From positions 1-35,934 of the forward strand of contig MWCB01000014.1 of the NCBI GenBank assembly GCA_002069815.1: 35,934 nucleotides of DNA. The letters run 5' to 3'. The notes below the pieces were generated by a model that saw only the letters and a list, made by a program, of their open reading frames with translations, did no database searches and was not told where the DNA came from. This DNA comes from Tenericutes bacterium ADurb.Bin239. Its GTDB lineage: Bacteria; Bacillota_I; Bacilli_A; RFN20; CAG-826. Of the stretch, positions 1-8,650 are shown one piece after another (within the stretch, counting starts at the first letter, position 1; each line of letters begins with the position of its first letter). The position numbers were made by a program, and so were the translations under genes.

Positions 1-34
1 ATCCTAAACGTAAAAGAAAGACATTATAATCCAT
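1..34 (-). CDS. N-terminal fragment of a leftward gene, cut by the window edge
   Basis: On the minus strand an ATG at 34-32 follows an AAAGGAG ribosome site with 8-base spacing and opens a frame reading MDYNVFLLRLG up to the edge. A plausible promoter lies just upstream (65-93). Only 11 residues are visible, so no function can be given. The ribosome site and promoter make a real gene start likely. Confidence 0.5.
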   Translation of the reverse strand, partial: MDYNVFLLRLG

Positions 35-64
35 ATTAAAAACTCCTTTATTCTATACCATCTC

Positions 65-93
65 AGTATATATAAAAGGAGTAAAAGTGACTA
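65..93 (-). promoter_or_regulatory. Putative sigma-A promoter for the leftward gene at the window start
   Basis: Read on the minus strand: TAGTCA as a weak -35 box, a 17-base spacer, then TATACT as the -10 box, about 30 bases before the ATG at 34. Confidence 0.4.
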
Positions 94-162
94 AAGCTGT
101 TAAATCAAGCGTGGAATTTTAAAAAAGTGTCCACGTTATATTTAATAGAGCCCTAATTTTAA

Positions 163-187
163 GGGTCGCTTCGGCGACTCTTTTTTT
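163..187 (+). terminator. Rho-independent terminator with UUCG tetraloop, no gene upstream
   Basis: GGGTCGC, loop TTCG, GCGACTC (7-bp stem with one G-U pair), then seven T. It sits directly in front of the promoter of the first lipoprotein gene, but no plus-strand gene ends before it. The arms match the terminators at 1337 and 2598. Confidence 0.8.
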
Positions 188-212
188 AGATGTTTTTTGG
201 TTCTAGCCTTAA

Positions 213-221
213 TGTTATAAT
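213..221 (+). promoter_or_regulatory. Extended -10 promoter of the first lipoprotein gene
   Basis: TGT followed by TATAAT (216-221) is an extended -10 element. No good -35 box is visible (T-rich 193-198). It lies 30 bases before the start codon, and a GAGGAG ribosome site is in between. Confidence 0.55.
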
Positions 222-251
222 TTAAATAGGTAAATGAGGAGATAATCGATT

Positions 252-1310
252 ATGAAATTAAAGAAAATAATGTTGTTTCCACTCTTAACAGTTCTTCTAA
301 GCGGATGTATTCAGTTTCATATTTTTGACTCAATTTCAAGTAGAGAATCAAGCAGCGAATCATCACTAATCACCGGAGATCCTGTTGCTAAAGAAGAAGC
401 AAATTCAAGAGTTTTAGCAGCCTACCAAGCGAATAAAGTTAAAGATGCAAACATTTATGCTGAAGACCGCGAATATGAAATTAGAAAAGAACAATCAATT
501 TACGCAAATGATGAATTAGAAGTGTATGTGAGTGATTACTATAAATTTAACACTGAGTTTAAAGCCACTGGGCTAAAGTCAACGGCTCCCCAATTCTATT
601 TGAAAGAGTTTTCCAATTATCAAAAAATAGAAGATGAATATGAAACAAAGTTTTCGGGCACTAATAGTAAGTTATATTATGAAAATGGGTGGCTTTATCT
701 TGATTACGATAATTATTCGCGTAACGGACCAGGTGCTTCTACCGAACGAACTCTTTTTAAAGAAAAAGAAAATTGCGGATTACTTAATGCCACCCAAATT
801 GAAGCTATATATGATGAAAAAGATTATAAAGATATATACATTACCGCTAGTCAACTATTAAGTAGAAGTGAGTGGTTAGAAAAAGTACAAACGGTCGAAG
901 CCTTAGAAAATAATGGGACGCTTTACGTTACTTATGATTTGACGAAAGATGACTTTATTAATGTCTATGTTGCCATCCGCTATGACGCTGATTTAAGCAC
1001 TATGACAAGTGAAGAAATCGCTAATCATGAAATATTAGTGGCGACAAGCACCACTTATTACCATGAAACAATTGATTTTAGAGAGTACAAACTAGTGCTT
1101 GAAGTAGATCCGGCTTGTTATGTATCAAGCCTACGCTTAGATTTTGATTATACTGAAAACTATGATCTCACGGAAGAACTCTCATCATTCATTGTGACGC
1201 AAGTAGATATTGCAAAAGGGTATTACATAACGAGAACAACGGTTAATAAACCAATAACAATGCCAGTTCCAGATTTAGAAGATTACAAGGATATCACATC
1301 TGCTTCGTAG
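252..1310 (+). CDS. Lipoprotein of unknown function, first of two tandem paralogs
   Basis: 352 residues. The N-terminus has Lys residues, a hydrophobic stretch and the lipobox LLSGC with Cys19, so the product should be a lipid-anchored surface protein. A short Ser/Glu-rich linker follows (about 28-45), then a mostly polar region with alternating strands and many Tyr, Glu and Asp residues. No known domain was recognised. It is paralogous to the next gene: both have E-E-x-N-S-R-V near residue 50 and a KAxGLxSxAPQ-like segment near residue 105. The ATG is preceded by GAGGAG at about 10 bases. It has its own promoter and terminator, so it is probably a single-gene transcript. Binding of an extracellular ligand is only a guess. 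Confidence 0.9.
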   Translation: MKLKKIMLFPLLTVLLSGCIQFHIFDSISSRESSSESSLITGDPVAKEEANSRVLAAYQANKVKDANIYAEDREYEIRKEQSIYANDELEVYVSDYYKFNTEFKATGLKSTAPQFYLKEFSNYQKIEDEYETKFSGTNSKLYYENGWLYLDYDNYSRNGPGASTERTLFKEKENCGLLNATQIEAIYDEKDYKDIYITASQLLSRSEWLEKVQTVEALENNGTLYVTYDLTKDDFINVYVAIRYDADLSTMTSEEIANHEILVATSTTYYHETIDFREYKLVLEVDPACYVSSLRLDFDYTENYDLTEELSSFIVTQVDIAKGYYITRTTVNKPITMPVPDLEDYKDITSAS

Positions 1311-1334
1311 TTAAAATATCAAAAGTTAAAGCAT

Positions 1335-1367
1335 GAGAGTCGCTACAAGCGACTCTTTAATTTTTTT
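1335..1367 (+). terminator. Terminator of the first lipoprotein gene (GAGTCGC type)
   Basis: GAGTCGC (1337-1343), loop TACAA, GCGACTC (1349-1355), then a T-rich tract. Confidence 0.85.
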
Positions 1368-1393
1368 GAGTTATTTATAAAAAATGAGTCGGT

Positions 1394-1413
1394 ATTCAAT
1401 GTGAACATTGAAT
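1394..1413. promoter_or_regulatory. Perfect 9-bp dyad, candidate operator
   Basis: ATTCAATGT, GA, ACATTGAAT: two perfect 9-bp arms around a 2-base centre, with no T-tract. It lies 23 bases upstream of the -35 box of the next gene, which suggests protein binding and not termination. Confidence 0.5.
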
Positions 1414-1436
1414 CTAGTTCAAAATCTAAAAAAATG

Positions 1437-1466
1437 TTGAATATCAAGTGTTGAGAGTGCTAAAAT
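1437..1466 (+). promoter_or_regulatory. Promoter of the second lipoprotein gene
   Basis: TTGAAT (1437-1442), 18-base spacer, TAAAAT (1461-1466). The start codon is at 1499 with an AAGGAGG site between. Confidence 0.6.
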
Positions 1467-1498
1467 GAAACGTAGTAAATAAAAAAGGAGGTTTTACT

Positions 1499-2572
1499 AT
1501 GAAAAAACTTAGGAAGTTGTTTTTACTTCCAATTCTCGCTTTGTTGCTCAGTGGATGTAATCTTATTAACAATTTAGAAAGTATTGTTGGAGGTACTAGT
1601 CAAACACCACCGACAACTGGGACAAGCGAAGTTGGCACAAGTGTTAGTAGAGAAGAAATAAATAGTCGGGTTGCCGCGGCTTTTCTAAATTCAGATCCTA
1701 CCACTAAAGAGACATTTCGGGTAGAAATAAAGCAAGATGCAACAATGGATAGTAAAGAATATGTGAATGATGAACTTACCGCGCATGAAGGCGAACACAT
1801 TGTCCAAGAAAAAAGTTTGAAAGCAAAGGGATTACAAAGCGCGGCGCCCCAATTAGCGGTTCATACCGAATTCGTTGGTCACGGATACGAATATGGGGTC
1901 GAAAATCGTTACGGAGAATTCACTCTAGATACATACTTTGTTGATGAGTGGATTTATAATAATGAAAATCTCCGTTTGCGTGAAGGTCCAGAAGGAACAC
2001 CTTTCACCGAAGAAAGCAGTAAAACTAAAATGTATGTTGGCCCACTGACAAGTGGAGACATACTTGAAGCAGCTATTTTTGGTGACGAAGGATCAATGTT
2101 AGTTCCCGCAATGTATTTCGGTCAACCTGGGGTGTTAGATGGAATAACTAATGTCAGCGGCATTGAAACTGGCGGTATTTTAAAAGTAACATATAATATA
2201 TCAAAGGCCGATTACCTTAATTTAGTGAGAACTATTATGTTAAGTACTATACCAGAAGAATTAACACCCGAGGAACAGGAAGAGTATGTAGAATTTATTA
2301 ATGGGATGGTTGCCCTTATGGATGAAGCATTAGAAATAACCTTATATAAACTTACGCTTGAAATCACAAGTGATAACCATATTAACAAATTACGTTCTGA
2401 TTTTAGCGTAAAGATGACATGGGTTTTTGAACCTAGTGAATGGGATCCAGAAGGAAGTACTGAAGTTATGACATCAGCGGGATATGAGGAAATGACAGCA
2501 GATTATAACCAAACCTTCAACATTGAGTTTCCGGACTTCAGTGATTATGAAGAAAGACAACCACCACAATAA
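1499..2572 (+). CDS. Lipoprotein of unknown function, second tandem paralog
   Basis: 357 residues with a lipoprotein signal (LLLSGC, Cys20), a Gly/Thr/Ser linker at about 30-50 and an acidic body. It shares with the preceding gene the signal, the EExNSRV segment and a KAKGLQSAAPQ segment, so the two arose by duplication, although overall divergence is large. No catalytic motif or known domain is evident. The ATG has a strong AAAGGAGG site. The gene stands between its own promoter and a GAGTCGC-type terminator, with a 20-base palindrome upstream that may control it. Likely an exported, membrane-tethered protein. Confidence 0.9.
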   Translation: MKKLRKLFLLPILALLLSGCNLINNLESIVGGTSQTPPTTGTSEVGTSVSREEINSRVAAAFLNSDPTTKETFRVEIKQDATMDSKEYVNDELTAHEGEHIVQEKSLKAKGLQSAAPQLAVHTEFVGHGYEYGVENRYGEFTLDTYFVDEWIYNNENLRLREGPEGTPFTEESSKTKMYVGPLTSGDILEAAIFGDEGSMLVPAMYFGQPGVLDGITNVSGIETGGILKVTYNISKADYLNLVRTIMLSTIPEELTPEEQEEYVEFINGMVALMDEALEITLYKLTLEITSDNHINKLRSDFSVKMTWVFEPSEWDPEGSTEVMTSAGYEEMTADYNQTFNIEFPDFSDYEERQPPQ

Positions 2573-2597
2573 TCTCATTACAGAAATCAAAGTAAAG

Positions 2598-2621
2598 GAG
2601 TCGCTACGGCGACTCTTTTTT
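2598..2621 (+). terminator. Terminator of the second lipoprotein gene (GAGTCGC type)
   Basis: GAGTCGC (2598-2604), loop TACG, GCGACTC (2609-2615), then TTTTTT. The arms are identical to those at 1337-1355. Confidence 0.9.
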
Positions 2622-2681
2622 AACACGTGATAAGCGAACAGCGATTGACTTTGATACAATAATTGTTAAAGGTAAAGGATT

Positions 2682-3182
2682 ATGGAAAAATGGGACTTAT
2701 ATACGAAAGATGAAGTGAAAACGGGTAAAACGATTAATAAAGGCGAAAAGATACCAGAAGGTTTTTATCATATAGTCGTTGAGACCCTTATTAAACACAC
2801 AGACGGTACTTATTTAGTTATGCAACGCTCTTTCGATAAAAAAGAATATCCTGGCAAATACGAAGGAAGTTGTGGGGGGTCAATTGTTGCGGGTGAAAGT
2901 AAAGAAAGCGGCGCCATTCGCGAAGTTTTTGAAGAATCAGGAATAAGCGTTACCGAAGTAGTGCCCACTTATTATTTTGTGCGGAGTGCCGCTAATGTTA
3001 TTAATCAAGGCTATTTAGCGATTACTGATGTAAAGAATAAAGATATTAAATATCAAAGAGAAGAAACCATTAATCATAAATGGTTGACGCTTGAAGAGTT
3101 AAAAACTTTTATTAAATCAAATGAATATAACGCAAGTCACGCAAGTCGATTATCAACATATCTAGATACAATTAAAGAATAA
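2682..3182 (+). CDS. Nudix hydrolase
   Basis: 166 residues. A complete Nudix box (G-x5-E-x7-R-E-U-x-E-E-x-G-U) is present at about 66-88: G66, E72, then REVFEESGI at 80-88. These residues bind the divalent metal that cleaves nucleoside diphosphate-linked substrates. The N-terminal segment (VIVxAx-like strands, then VMQRS at 46-50) fits the usual Nudix fold. The substrate cannot be read from the sequence; small cytoplasmic Nudix enzymes of this layout are often annotated as (oxidised) dNTP pyrophosphatases or IPP isomerase-like. AAAGG precedes the ATG. A nucleobase permease follows after 39 bases and may be co-transcribed. Confidence 0.9.
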   Translation: MEKWDLYTKDEVKTGKTINKGEKIPEGFYHIVVETLIKHTDGTYLVMQRSFDKKEYPGKYEGSCGGSIVAGESKESGAIREVFEESGISVTEVVPTYYFVRSAANVINQGYLAITDVKNKDIKYQREETINHKWLTLEELKTFIKSNEYNASHASRLSTYLDTIKE

Positions 3183-3221
3183 GTGATAGAATGATAACTA
3201 TTAAACAAAAGGAAAATAAAT

Positions 3222-4613
3222 ATGGATAAAGATTATAAGAAAAAGCGTTTACGTGGATATGCTAAAACGACTATTTTAAGTTTTCAACATATGTTTGCTA
3301 TGCTTGGCGCAACGGTCCTTGTTCCAATGCTGGCGGGTTTATCAATTTCGATAACGCTTATTACGGCGGGGATTGGTACAATTATTTTCTATTTTGTAAC
3401 AAAACGGAAAGTACCAGTATTCCTTGGGTCAAGTTTTGCCTACCTGCCAGCATTAATGACAATTATGGCGGGCAGCGGCGTAGTAGGTAGTTTAGCGTGG
3501 CAACAAAATATGGGTAAATTAGTGATTGCTATCTTTTTTACTGGTGTCGCTTATTTACTATTTGCCCTTGTTATTCGACTTATTGGGGTTGAAAAAGTTA
3601 GAAAGATGTTCCCGCCACGGGTCGTTGGTCCCGTTATCATTGTGTTAGGGATGCTTTTAGTTCCTTCAATCTTTTGGAATAATATTATTGCCCCTTACGC
3701 TCTTTATGGTGGGGTGGCGTGGAAAGAGTGGACGACAGCCTTAATTACCCTAATAAGCATTATTGCCATCAGTGCTTTTGCTAAACCAAAGTCATTCTTT
3801 AAGGCCGCCCCTATCTTACTTGGGTTTTTAATTGGATACATATACGCTGCAATTATTGGTTTGGTTGATTTTAGTGTTCTGCAAGGTACCGATATTGTTA
3901 TCTTCCAAAGTATCGGTTCACTTTTAGGTTTTTATAAATACTTAAAATTTGATTGGAACGCAATTCTTATGATGGTGCCCATTGCTTTTGTGACCTTAAT
4001 GGAACATATTGGTGATATAAGCGCAAATAGTACGGTATGTGGTCAAGACTTCTTTGTTGATCCCGGGATTGACCGCACTTTAGCGGGTGACGGTTTGGCG
4101 ATTATGGCGGCAAGTGCCTTAGGCGGACCACCGCAAACGACGTATGGGGAAAATACCGCTATTCTAGTTATTACTGAAAACTATGAACCAAAGAATGTTT
4201 TCTATGCTGCGGTTTTAGCCGTCATCTTTGGTGTTATTAGTGTTTTTGGGAATGTGATATCAACTATTCCTAGTGCTGTTATTGGTGGGGCATCAATTAT
4301 TCTGTTTGGAATGATTAGTGCTTCAGGCTTACGAATGGTCATTGAACATAAAGCTGATATTGGTAAGACCAAAGACTTAATCGTTGTTAGTGTCTCTCTC
4401 GCCGTCGGCTTAGGTTTAGGAGCGCTAAATACCGCTGCTGATATCATTGGGGCAATTGGGGTTGATACTTTTAATCCTAATACTTTACGAATTATGGTTG
4501 GTAATGTTCAGCTCTCCCCCTTAGCAGTCGCAACCTTAGTTGCTATTATCCTTAACATTATTATTCCTAATCCAAAAACAGTGGAAAAAGAAGAGCAAGC
4601 AGAAACTTCTTAA
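3222..4613 (+). CDS. uraA: Uracil/xanthine permease (NCS2 family)
   Basis: 463 residues, very hydrophobic, with about 12-14 membrane segments. The N-terminal QHMFAMLGATVLVP motif is diagnostic of NCS2 nucleobase transporters. The central MEHIGDI and the PPQTTYGEN motif carry the conserved Glu/His and Glu that bind the base in UraA-type carriers. The C-terminus is a short charged tail. It imports uracil (or possibly xanthine) by proton symport; the TTYGEN form favours uracil. AAAGG lies before the ATG. The gene follows the Nudix gene and ends at a hairpin shared with the convergent regulator gene. Confidence 0.92.
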   Translation: MDKDYKKKRLRGYAKTTILSFQHMFAMLGATVLVPMLAGLSISITLITAGIGTIIFYFVTKRKVPVFLGSSFAYLPALMTIMAGSGVVGSLAWQQNMGKLVIAIFFTGVAYLLFALVIRLIGVEKVRKMFPPRVVGPVIIVLGMLLVPSIFWNNIIAPYALYGGVAWKEWTTALITLISIIAISAFAKPKSFFKAAPILLGFLIGYIYAAIIGLVDFSVLQGTDIVIFQSIGSLLGFYKYLKFDWNAILMMVPIAFVTLMEHIGDISANSTVCGQDFFVDPGIDRTLAGDGLAIMAASALGGPPQTTYGENTAILVITENYEPKNVFYAAVLAVIFGVISVFGNVISTIPSAVIGGASIILFGMISASGLRMVIEHKADIGKTKDLIVVSVSLAVGLGLGALNTAADIIGAIGVDTFNPNTLRIMVGNVQLSPLAVATLVAIILNIIIPNPKTVEKEEQAETS

Positions 4614-4632
4614 TCTAGGCAAGATTCTAAAA

Positions 4633-4670
4633 AACAAACAAGACATCAATTACCGCTGTCTTGTTTTTAT
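4633..4670. terminator. Bidirectional terminator between permease and LacI regulator
   Basis: AACAAGACA (4637-4645), 11-base loop, TGTCTTGTT (4657-4665), T-rich on the right. The A-rich left flank gives a U-tract on the minus strand, so it can serve both convergent genes. Confidence 0.75.
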
Positions 4671-4674
4671 TTAT

Positions 4675-5739
<1,065 letters not shown>

Positions 5740-5754
5740 CAATAAAGTGCAAAA

Positions 5755-5776
5755 GTTTACTAAACAAATGGTAAAC
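5755..5776. promoter_or_regulatory. Candidate LacI operator, box A
   Basis: GTTTAC and GTAAAC form an inverted repeat 10 bases apart, and the left part contains the odd palindrome GTTTACTAAAC. The core TTTACTAAACAAATGGTAA matches box B at 17 of 19 positions. The boxes are 130 bp apart, which would allow looping. Confidence 0.55.
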
Positions 5777-5879
5777 ATTTATTTATATAACAAAGAAAAA
5801 CACTGATTATATGAAGGGTATAAAAAATAAAAATGGTCGAAAAATAAAATTTTGGCGTTTTACACTACTGAAAATCGGC

Positions 5880-5907
5880 TTGACTTTTACTAAACATATG
5901 ATAATCT
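5880..5907 (+). promoter_or_regulatory. Promoter of the arabinan operon with embedded operator box B
   Basis: TTGACT (5880-5885), 16-base spacer, TAATCT (5902-5907). The spacer contains box B, TTTACTAAACATATGATAA (5886-5904), so a repressor bound there would block RNA polymerase directly. Confidence 0.6.
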
Positions 5908-5947
5908 ATAGGTGACAAAAAATATTTGGTAAAGGGTAGAGAAATTA

Positions 5948-7393
5948 ATGTTTCACTATAATTTGGGCAAATTCTCATATTTGACGAAACGATTTCAGAC
6001 GGGTTTTTTGATATTGATTGCTCTTTTAGTGACGATAACATCTCTTACATCGTGTCAAGGAGGGAAAAGTATGAGTAATGGGCGAGATGAAGAATTAAAC
6101 GAAATCATTTATCCAACTAATCCAGCTTTCGGTAATAATGTAACCGCTCATGATCCTTCCATCTTTAAAGATGATAATGGTGATTATTATACCTTTGGTT
6201 CCCATTTTGCGGTGACCAAATCAACAAATTTAATACAGTGGAGTCAAGTCGCTGGTGATGGATCAAACATGCTATATGCGAGACCATGGCGAACGGTGTT
6301 AGCGGATGCTTTTGCTCACGTTGGGGAACGCCCTGGTAGCACATGGGCTCCGTGTGTTCATAAATTTGGCGATAAATATTACATGTATTACTCACTATCA
6401 ACCTTCGGTAGTAGTGTTTCTTATATTGGCCGCGTTGAAGGCGATAGTGCCCTAGGATCTTACGATAATTCAGTAGAAATTGTAAAATCAGATGGCAGAG
6501 GCGGTCCAAATGCGATTGATCCTGAATTATTCTTTGATAAAGAAGGACGATTATGGTTTGTGTATGGTTCTTTCTTTGCGGGTATTTATATTAAAGAAAT
6601 GCACGCGAGCGGGGAAAACATTGGCTTACCTAAAGAAGAAGGATATGGCAAACTTTTATGGCAAGGTGGCGATCAAGGTCCTGAAGGTCCTTTCATTTTT
6701 TATAATCCGAACACTGATTATTATTATTTAATGGCTTCACACGGGTCCTTGTCCACTAACTACAATATGCGCGTCGCGCGTGGTAAAACGCCCGATGGTC
6801 CATATACTGATCCCCGCGGAATGAGTGCAGAAACATATCGTAACTCAGGACTAAAACTAGCGGGCAATTATCAATTTAAAAATTATCCTACTGGATACGC
6901 TGCTCTTGGTCATAATTCAGTTTTAATTGAAAATGGTAAGTATTACGCTATTTATCACAGCCGCTATCGCACAGGGGCAACAGGCGTAACTGGTTATCAT
7001 AATCAATTTGTAAATCAAATGTTTTTCAACAAGAATGGTTGGCCAGTACTTGCGCCTAATCGCTATGCAGGCGAAGAACTACAAACCATTTCTATGGTAC
7101 AAGCGTCAAGAGAATATGACGTATTAATACATACAGGAGGTGATAGTGAAGGTTTTGCAACATCAGTAACTTACATGTTTAATCAAAATGGTGAAATAGT
7201 CGATAGTGAAAATGATGCTATCGGCACATGGAACATCACTGACGATTATTTCGTCACGATTAAAATTGGTCTTAACACTTATGAAGGAGTAATTGTTCCA
7301 CAATGGAATAATGACCTACAAAAAGCGGGGCTTTCCATCAGTGCTTACAGTCGCAATGGTTTAAGTCTTTGGGCCAATGAACACTTTAAATAA
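5948..7393 (+). CDS. GH43 endo-arabinanase, membrane-anchored lipoprotein
   Basis: 481 residues. A basic N-terminus and a hydrophobic helix end in SLTSC (Cys36), indicating a surface lipoprotein. A five-bladed GH43 propeller follows, with the catalytic triad visible as Asp69 (AHDPSIF), Asp191 (AIDPELF) and Glu246 (GPEGPF). From about 370 there is a small beta-rich domain as found at the C-terminus of Abn2-like arabinanases. It should cut alpha-1,5-arabinan internally. It is first in the operon, 40 bases after the promoter. The ribosome site before ATG 5948 is weak (AAAGGG, far). An internal ATG at 6071 (Met42) has an ideal AAGGAGG, but starting there would lose the signal peptide. GH43 also includes xylosidases; the operon supports arabinan. 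Confidence 0.9.
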   Translation: MFHYNLGKFSYLTKRFQTGFLILIALLVTITSLTSCQGGKSMSNGRDEELNEIIYPTNPAFGNNVTAHDPSIFKDDNGDYYTFGSHFAVTKSTNLIQWSQVAGDGSNMLYARPWRTVLADAFAHVGERPGSTWAPCVHKFGDKYYMYYSLSTFGSSVSYIGRVEGDSALGSYDNSVEIVKSDGRGGPNAIDPELFFDKEGRLWFVYGSFFAGIYIKEMHASGENIGLPKEEGYGKLLWQGGDQGPEGPFIFYNPNTDYYYLMASHGSLSTNYNMRVARGKTPDGPYTDPRGMSAETYRNSGLKLAGNYQFKNYPTGYAALGHNSVLIENGKYYAIYHSRYRTGATGVTGYHNQFVNQMFFNKNGWPVLAPNRYAGEELQTISMVQASREYDVLIHTGGDSEGFATSVTYMFNQNGEIVDSENDAIGTWNITDDYFVTIKIGLNTYEGVIVPQWNNDLQKAGLSISAYSRNGLSLWANEHFK

Positions 7394-7429
7394 TAATTAA
7401 GCCGAAAAGGCATAATAAAAGGAGGAAAT

Positions 7430-8578
7430 ATGAAAAAAAGAAAATTAATTTTACTTCCAGTTTTCATGCTACTTTTAGCAGGATGTAAAGGTCCTGTCTC
7501 ATCAGCCAGCGTTGAAGACTCCACACCACCAGTTACAGATGTGGTTGATGATTCAAGTGAAGAAGCACCAGACACAAGTGAAGAAGGACCAGTCGCCGCT
7601 ATTGAATTTGGCGCTGATCCATTTGACGGAACGGCCGCAACCGGTGTCGCTGGTGTTGGTGTCGCTCTTTATTACGACGCTAAGGAGAATGGCGTCGCTG
7701 TTGCTTTTGACAAAGTAACCTTCACAGTTAATACTCCTGATGGCGTTCTCTTTGCGCCAGTCATTGGTTTAGTGGAGAAGTTAAGTGTTTATTATCTTCG
7801 TGCCCTTGAACCAGGAGATTATACTGTTACACTCTCAGTTAAAGATAGTGCGGGCTTAGTAGCTACAACTACTAAAGTAATTGCTGTTTCAACTGGGGAC
7901 TTATCAGGTGATGTAAATGCAATCAAAGCCGCTATTGCCGCAATTTACCCCGATAATATCTATACGAACCTTGACTATCGGACAAGTGAAGGTGTTTTTA
8001 ATGAATGGGTCGTTATTGGTAAAAACTTCACCGTTTTTGATCGTGAAGATTATACTGGAAACTACGCGACAGCCTTTATTCCATTTGCCCGTTTTGCAGG
8101 CGGTGAACCATTAGTTGACTTTACCATTTCATTTAAATACACCACTCTAAATCAAGTTTGGAAATTATTATTTAGTTTCTGGACTGGTGCAGCTGGTGCA
8201 GATGATTTCGCGGGGGACTATTTACGTCTTTTAACTAACCGTAATGCGATTGGTATTCAAGGCGACGCCCAACAAGCATCAGAATGGCAAGATGAAGGGG
8301 AAGCAACCGGCATCCCATTAAAAGAAGGACCAGTATGGATTAAATTTACCCGTAAGGTTACCAAAGTTGCTGATGATAATTACACAGTCATATTTAAACT
8401 TTATACATCGACTGATGGTGCAACCTTTACTAACAATACAACGGCAGTCTTAGAAAACCAAACCAATACTGCTGGTAAAACAGCGGGTGCCGTTACTGGA
8501 TTTCTCCCATTTTCCATTGATAATGACTTCATTATCGAAGATCTCGCCGTCAGTGGAAACGTATTTACATTAGAATAA
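7430..8578 (+). CDS. Lipoprotein with Ig-like and lectin-like domains, possible arabinan-binding protein
   Basis: 382 residues. The signal ends at LLLAGC (Cys19). A Ser/Thr/Glu/Pro-rich linker (about 21-52) leads to an Ig/PKD-like domain (about 53-150) ending in GDYTVTLSVKDSAG. The rest (about 165-382) alternates beta-strands rich in aromatic residues, with a terminal FIIEDLAVSGN segment as often seen in concanavalin A-like jelly-roll domains. No catalytic residues were recognised. A strong AGGAGG precedes the ATG, 36 bases after the GH43 gene. Position and layout suggest a surface protein that holds arabinan; this is inference. A hairpin lies between it and the next gene. Confidence 0.88.
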   Translation: MKKRKLILLPVFMLLLAGCKGPVSSASVEDSTPPVTDVVDDSSEEAPDTSEEGPVAAIEFGADPFDGTAATGVAGVGVALYYDAKENGVAVAFDKVTFTVNTPDGVLFAPVIGLVEKLSVYYLRALEPGDYTVTLSVKDSAGLVATTTKVIAVSTGDLSGDVNAIKAAIAAIYPDNIYTNLDYRTSEGVFNEWVVIGKNFTVFDREDYTGNYATAFIPFARFAGGEPLVDFTISFKYTTLNQVWKLLFSFWTGAAGADDFAGDYLRLLTNRNAIGIQGDAQQASEWQDEGEATGIPLKEGPVWIKFTRKVTKVADDNYTVIFKLYTSTDGATFTNNTTAVLENQTNTAGKTAGAVTGFLPFSIDNDFIIEDLAVSGNVFTLE

Positions 8579-8595
8579 TAATTTGATTAAGATGA

Positions 8596-8631
8596 AGTTC
8601 TTCCGATGTACTCTCCGTCGTCGGAAGAACT
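8596..8631 (+). other. Intercistronic stem-loop without U-tract
   Basis: AGTTCTTCCGA (8596-8606), 14-base loop, TCGGAAGAACT (8621-8631): a perfect 11-bp stem. No T-run follows, and the ribosome site of the next gene comes 8 bases later. It probably acts in the operon mRNA as a 3' stabiliser or processing site. Confidence 0.7.
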
Positions 8632-8650
8632 GTCAATGAAGGAGGTTCAA

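Noticed and set aside
60-162. A small RNA ending at the orphan terminator 163-187.
   Set aside because: No plus-strand promoter was convincing in 35-162, and the divergent promoter reads the other way. Kept only as an alternative explanation.
1437-1463. GAGTGCTAA at 1455-1463 equals the right half of a CIRCE heat-shock operator (HrcA site).
   Set aside because: The left half, expected as TTAGCACTC at 1437-1445, reads TTGAATATC (4 of 9 match), and the gene is not a chaperone. Probably chance.
5840-5875. cre-like TTTTGGCGTTTTACA upstream of the arabinan promoter.
   Set aside because: It matches the CcpA consensus at too few positions in AT-rich DNA.
8606-8650. Longer N-terminus of the CBM9-like lipoprotein starting at 8606.
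   Set aside because: It begins inside a perfect hairpin, lacks a ribosome site and would place 15 polar residues before a normal lipoprotein signal.
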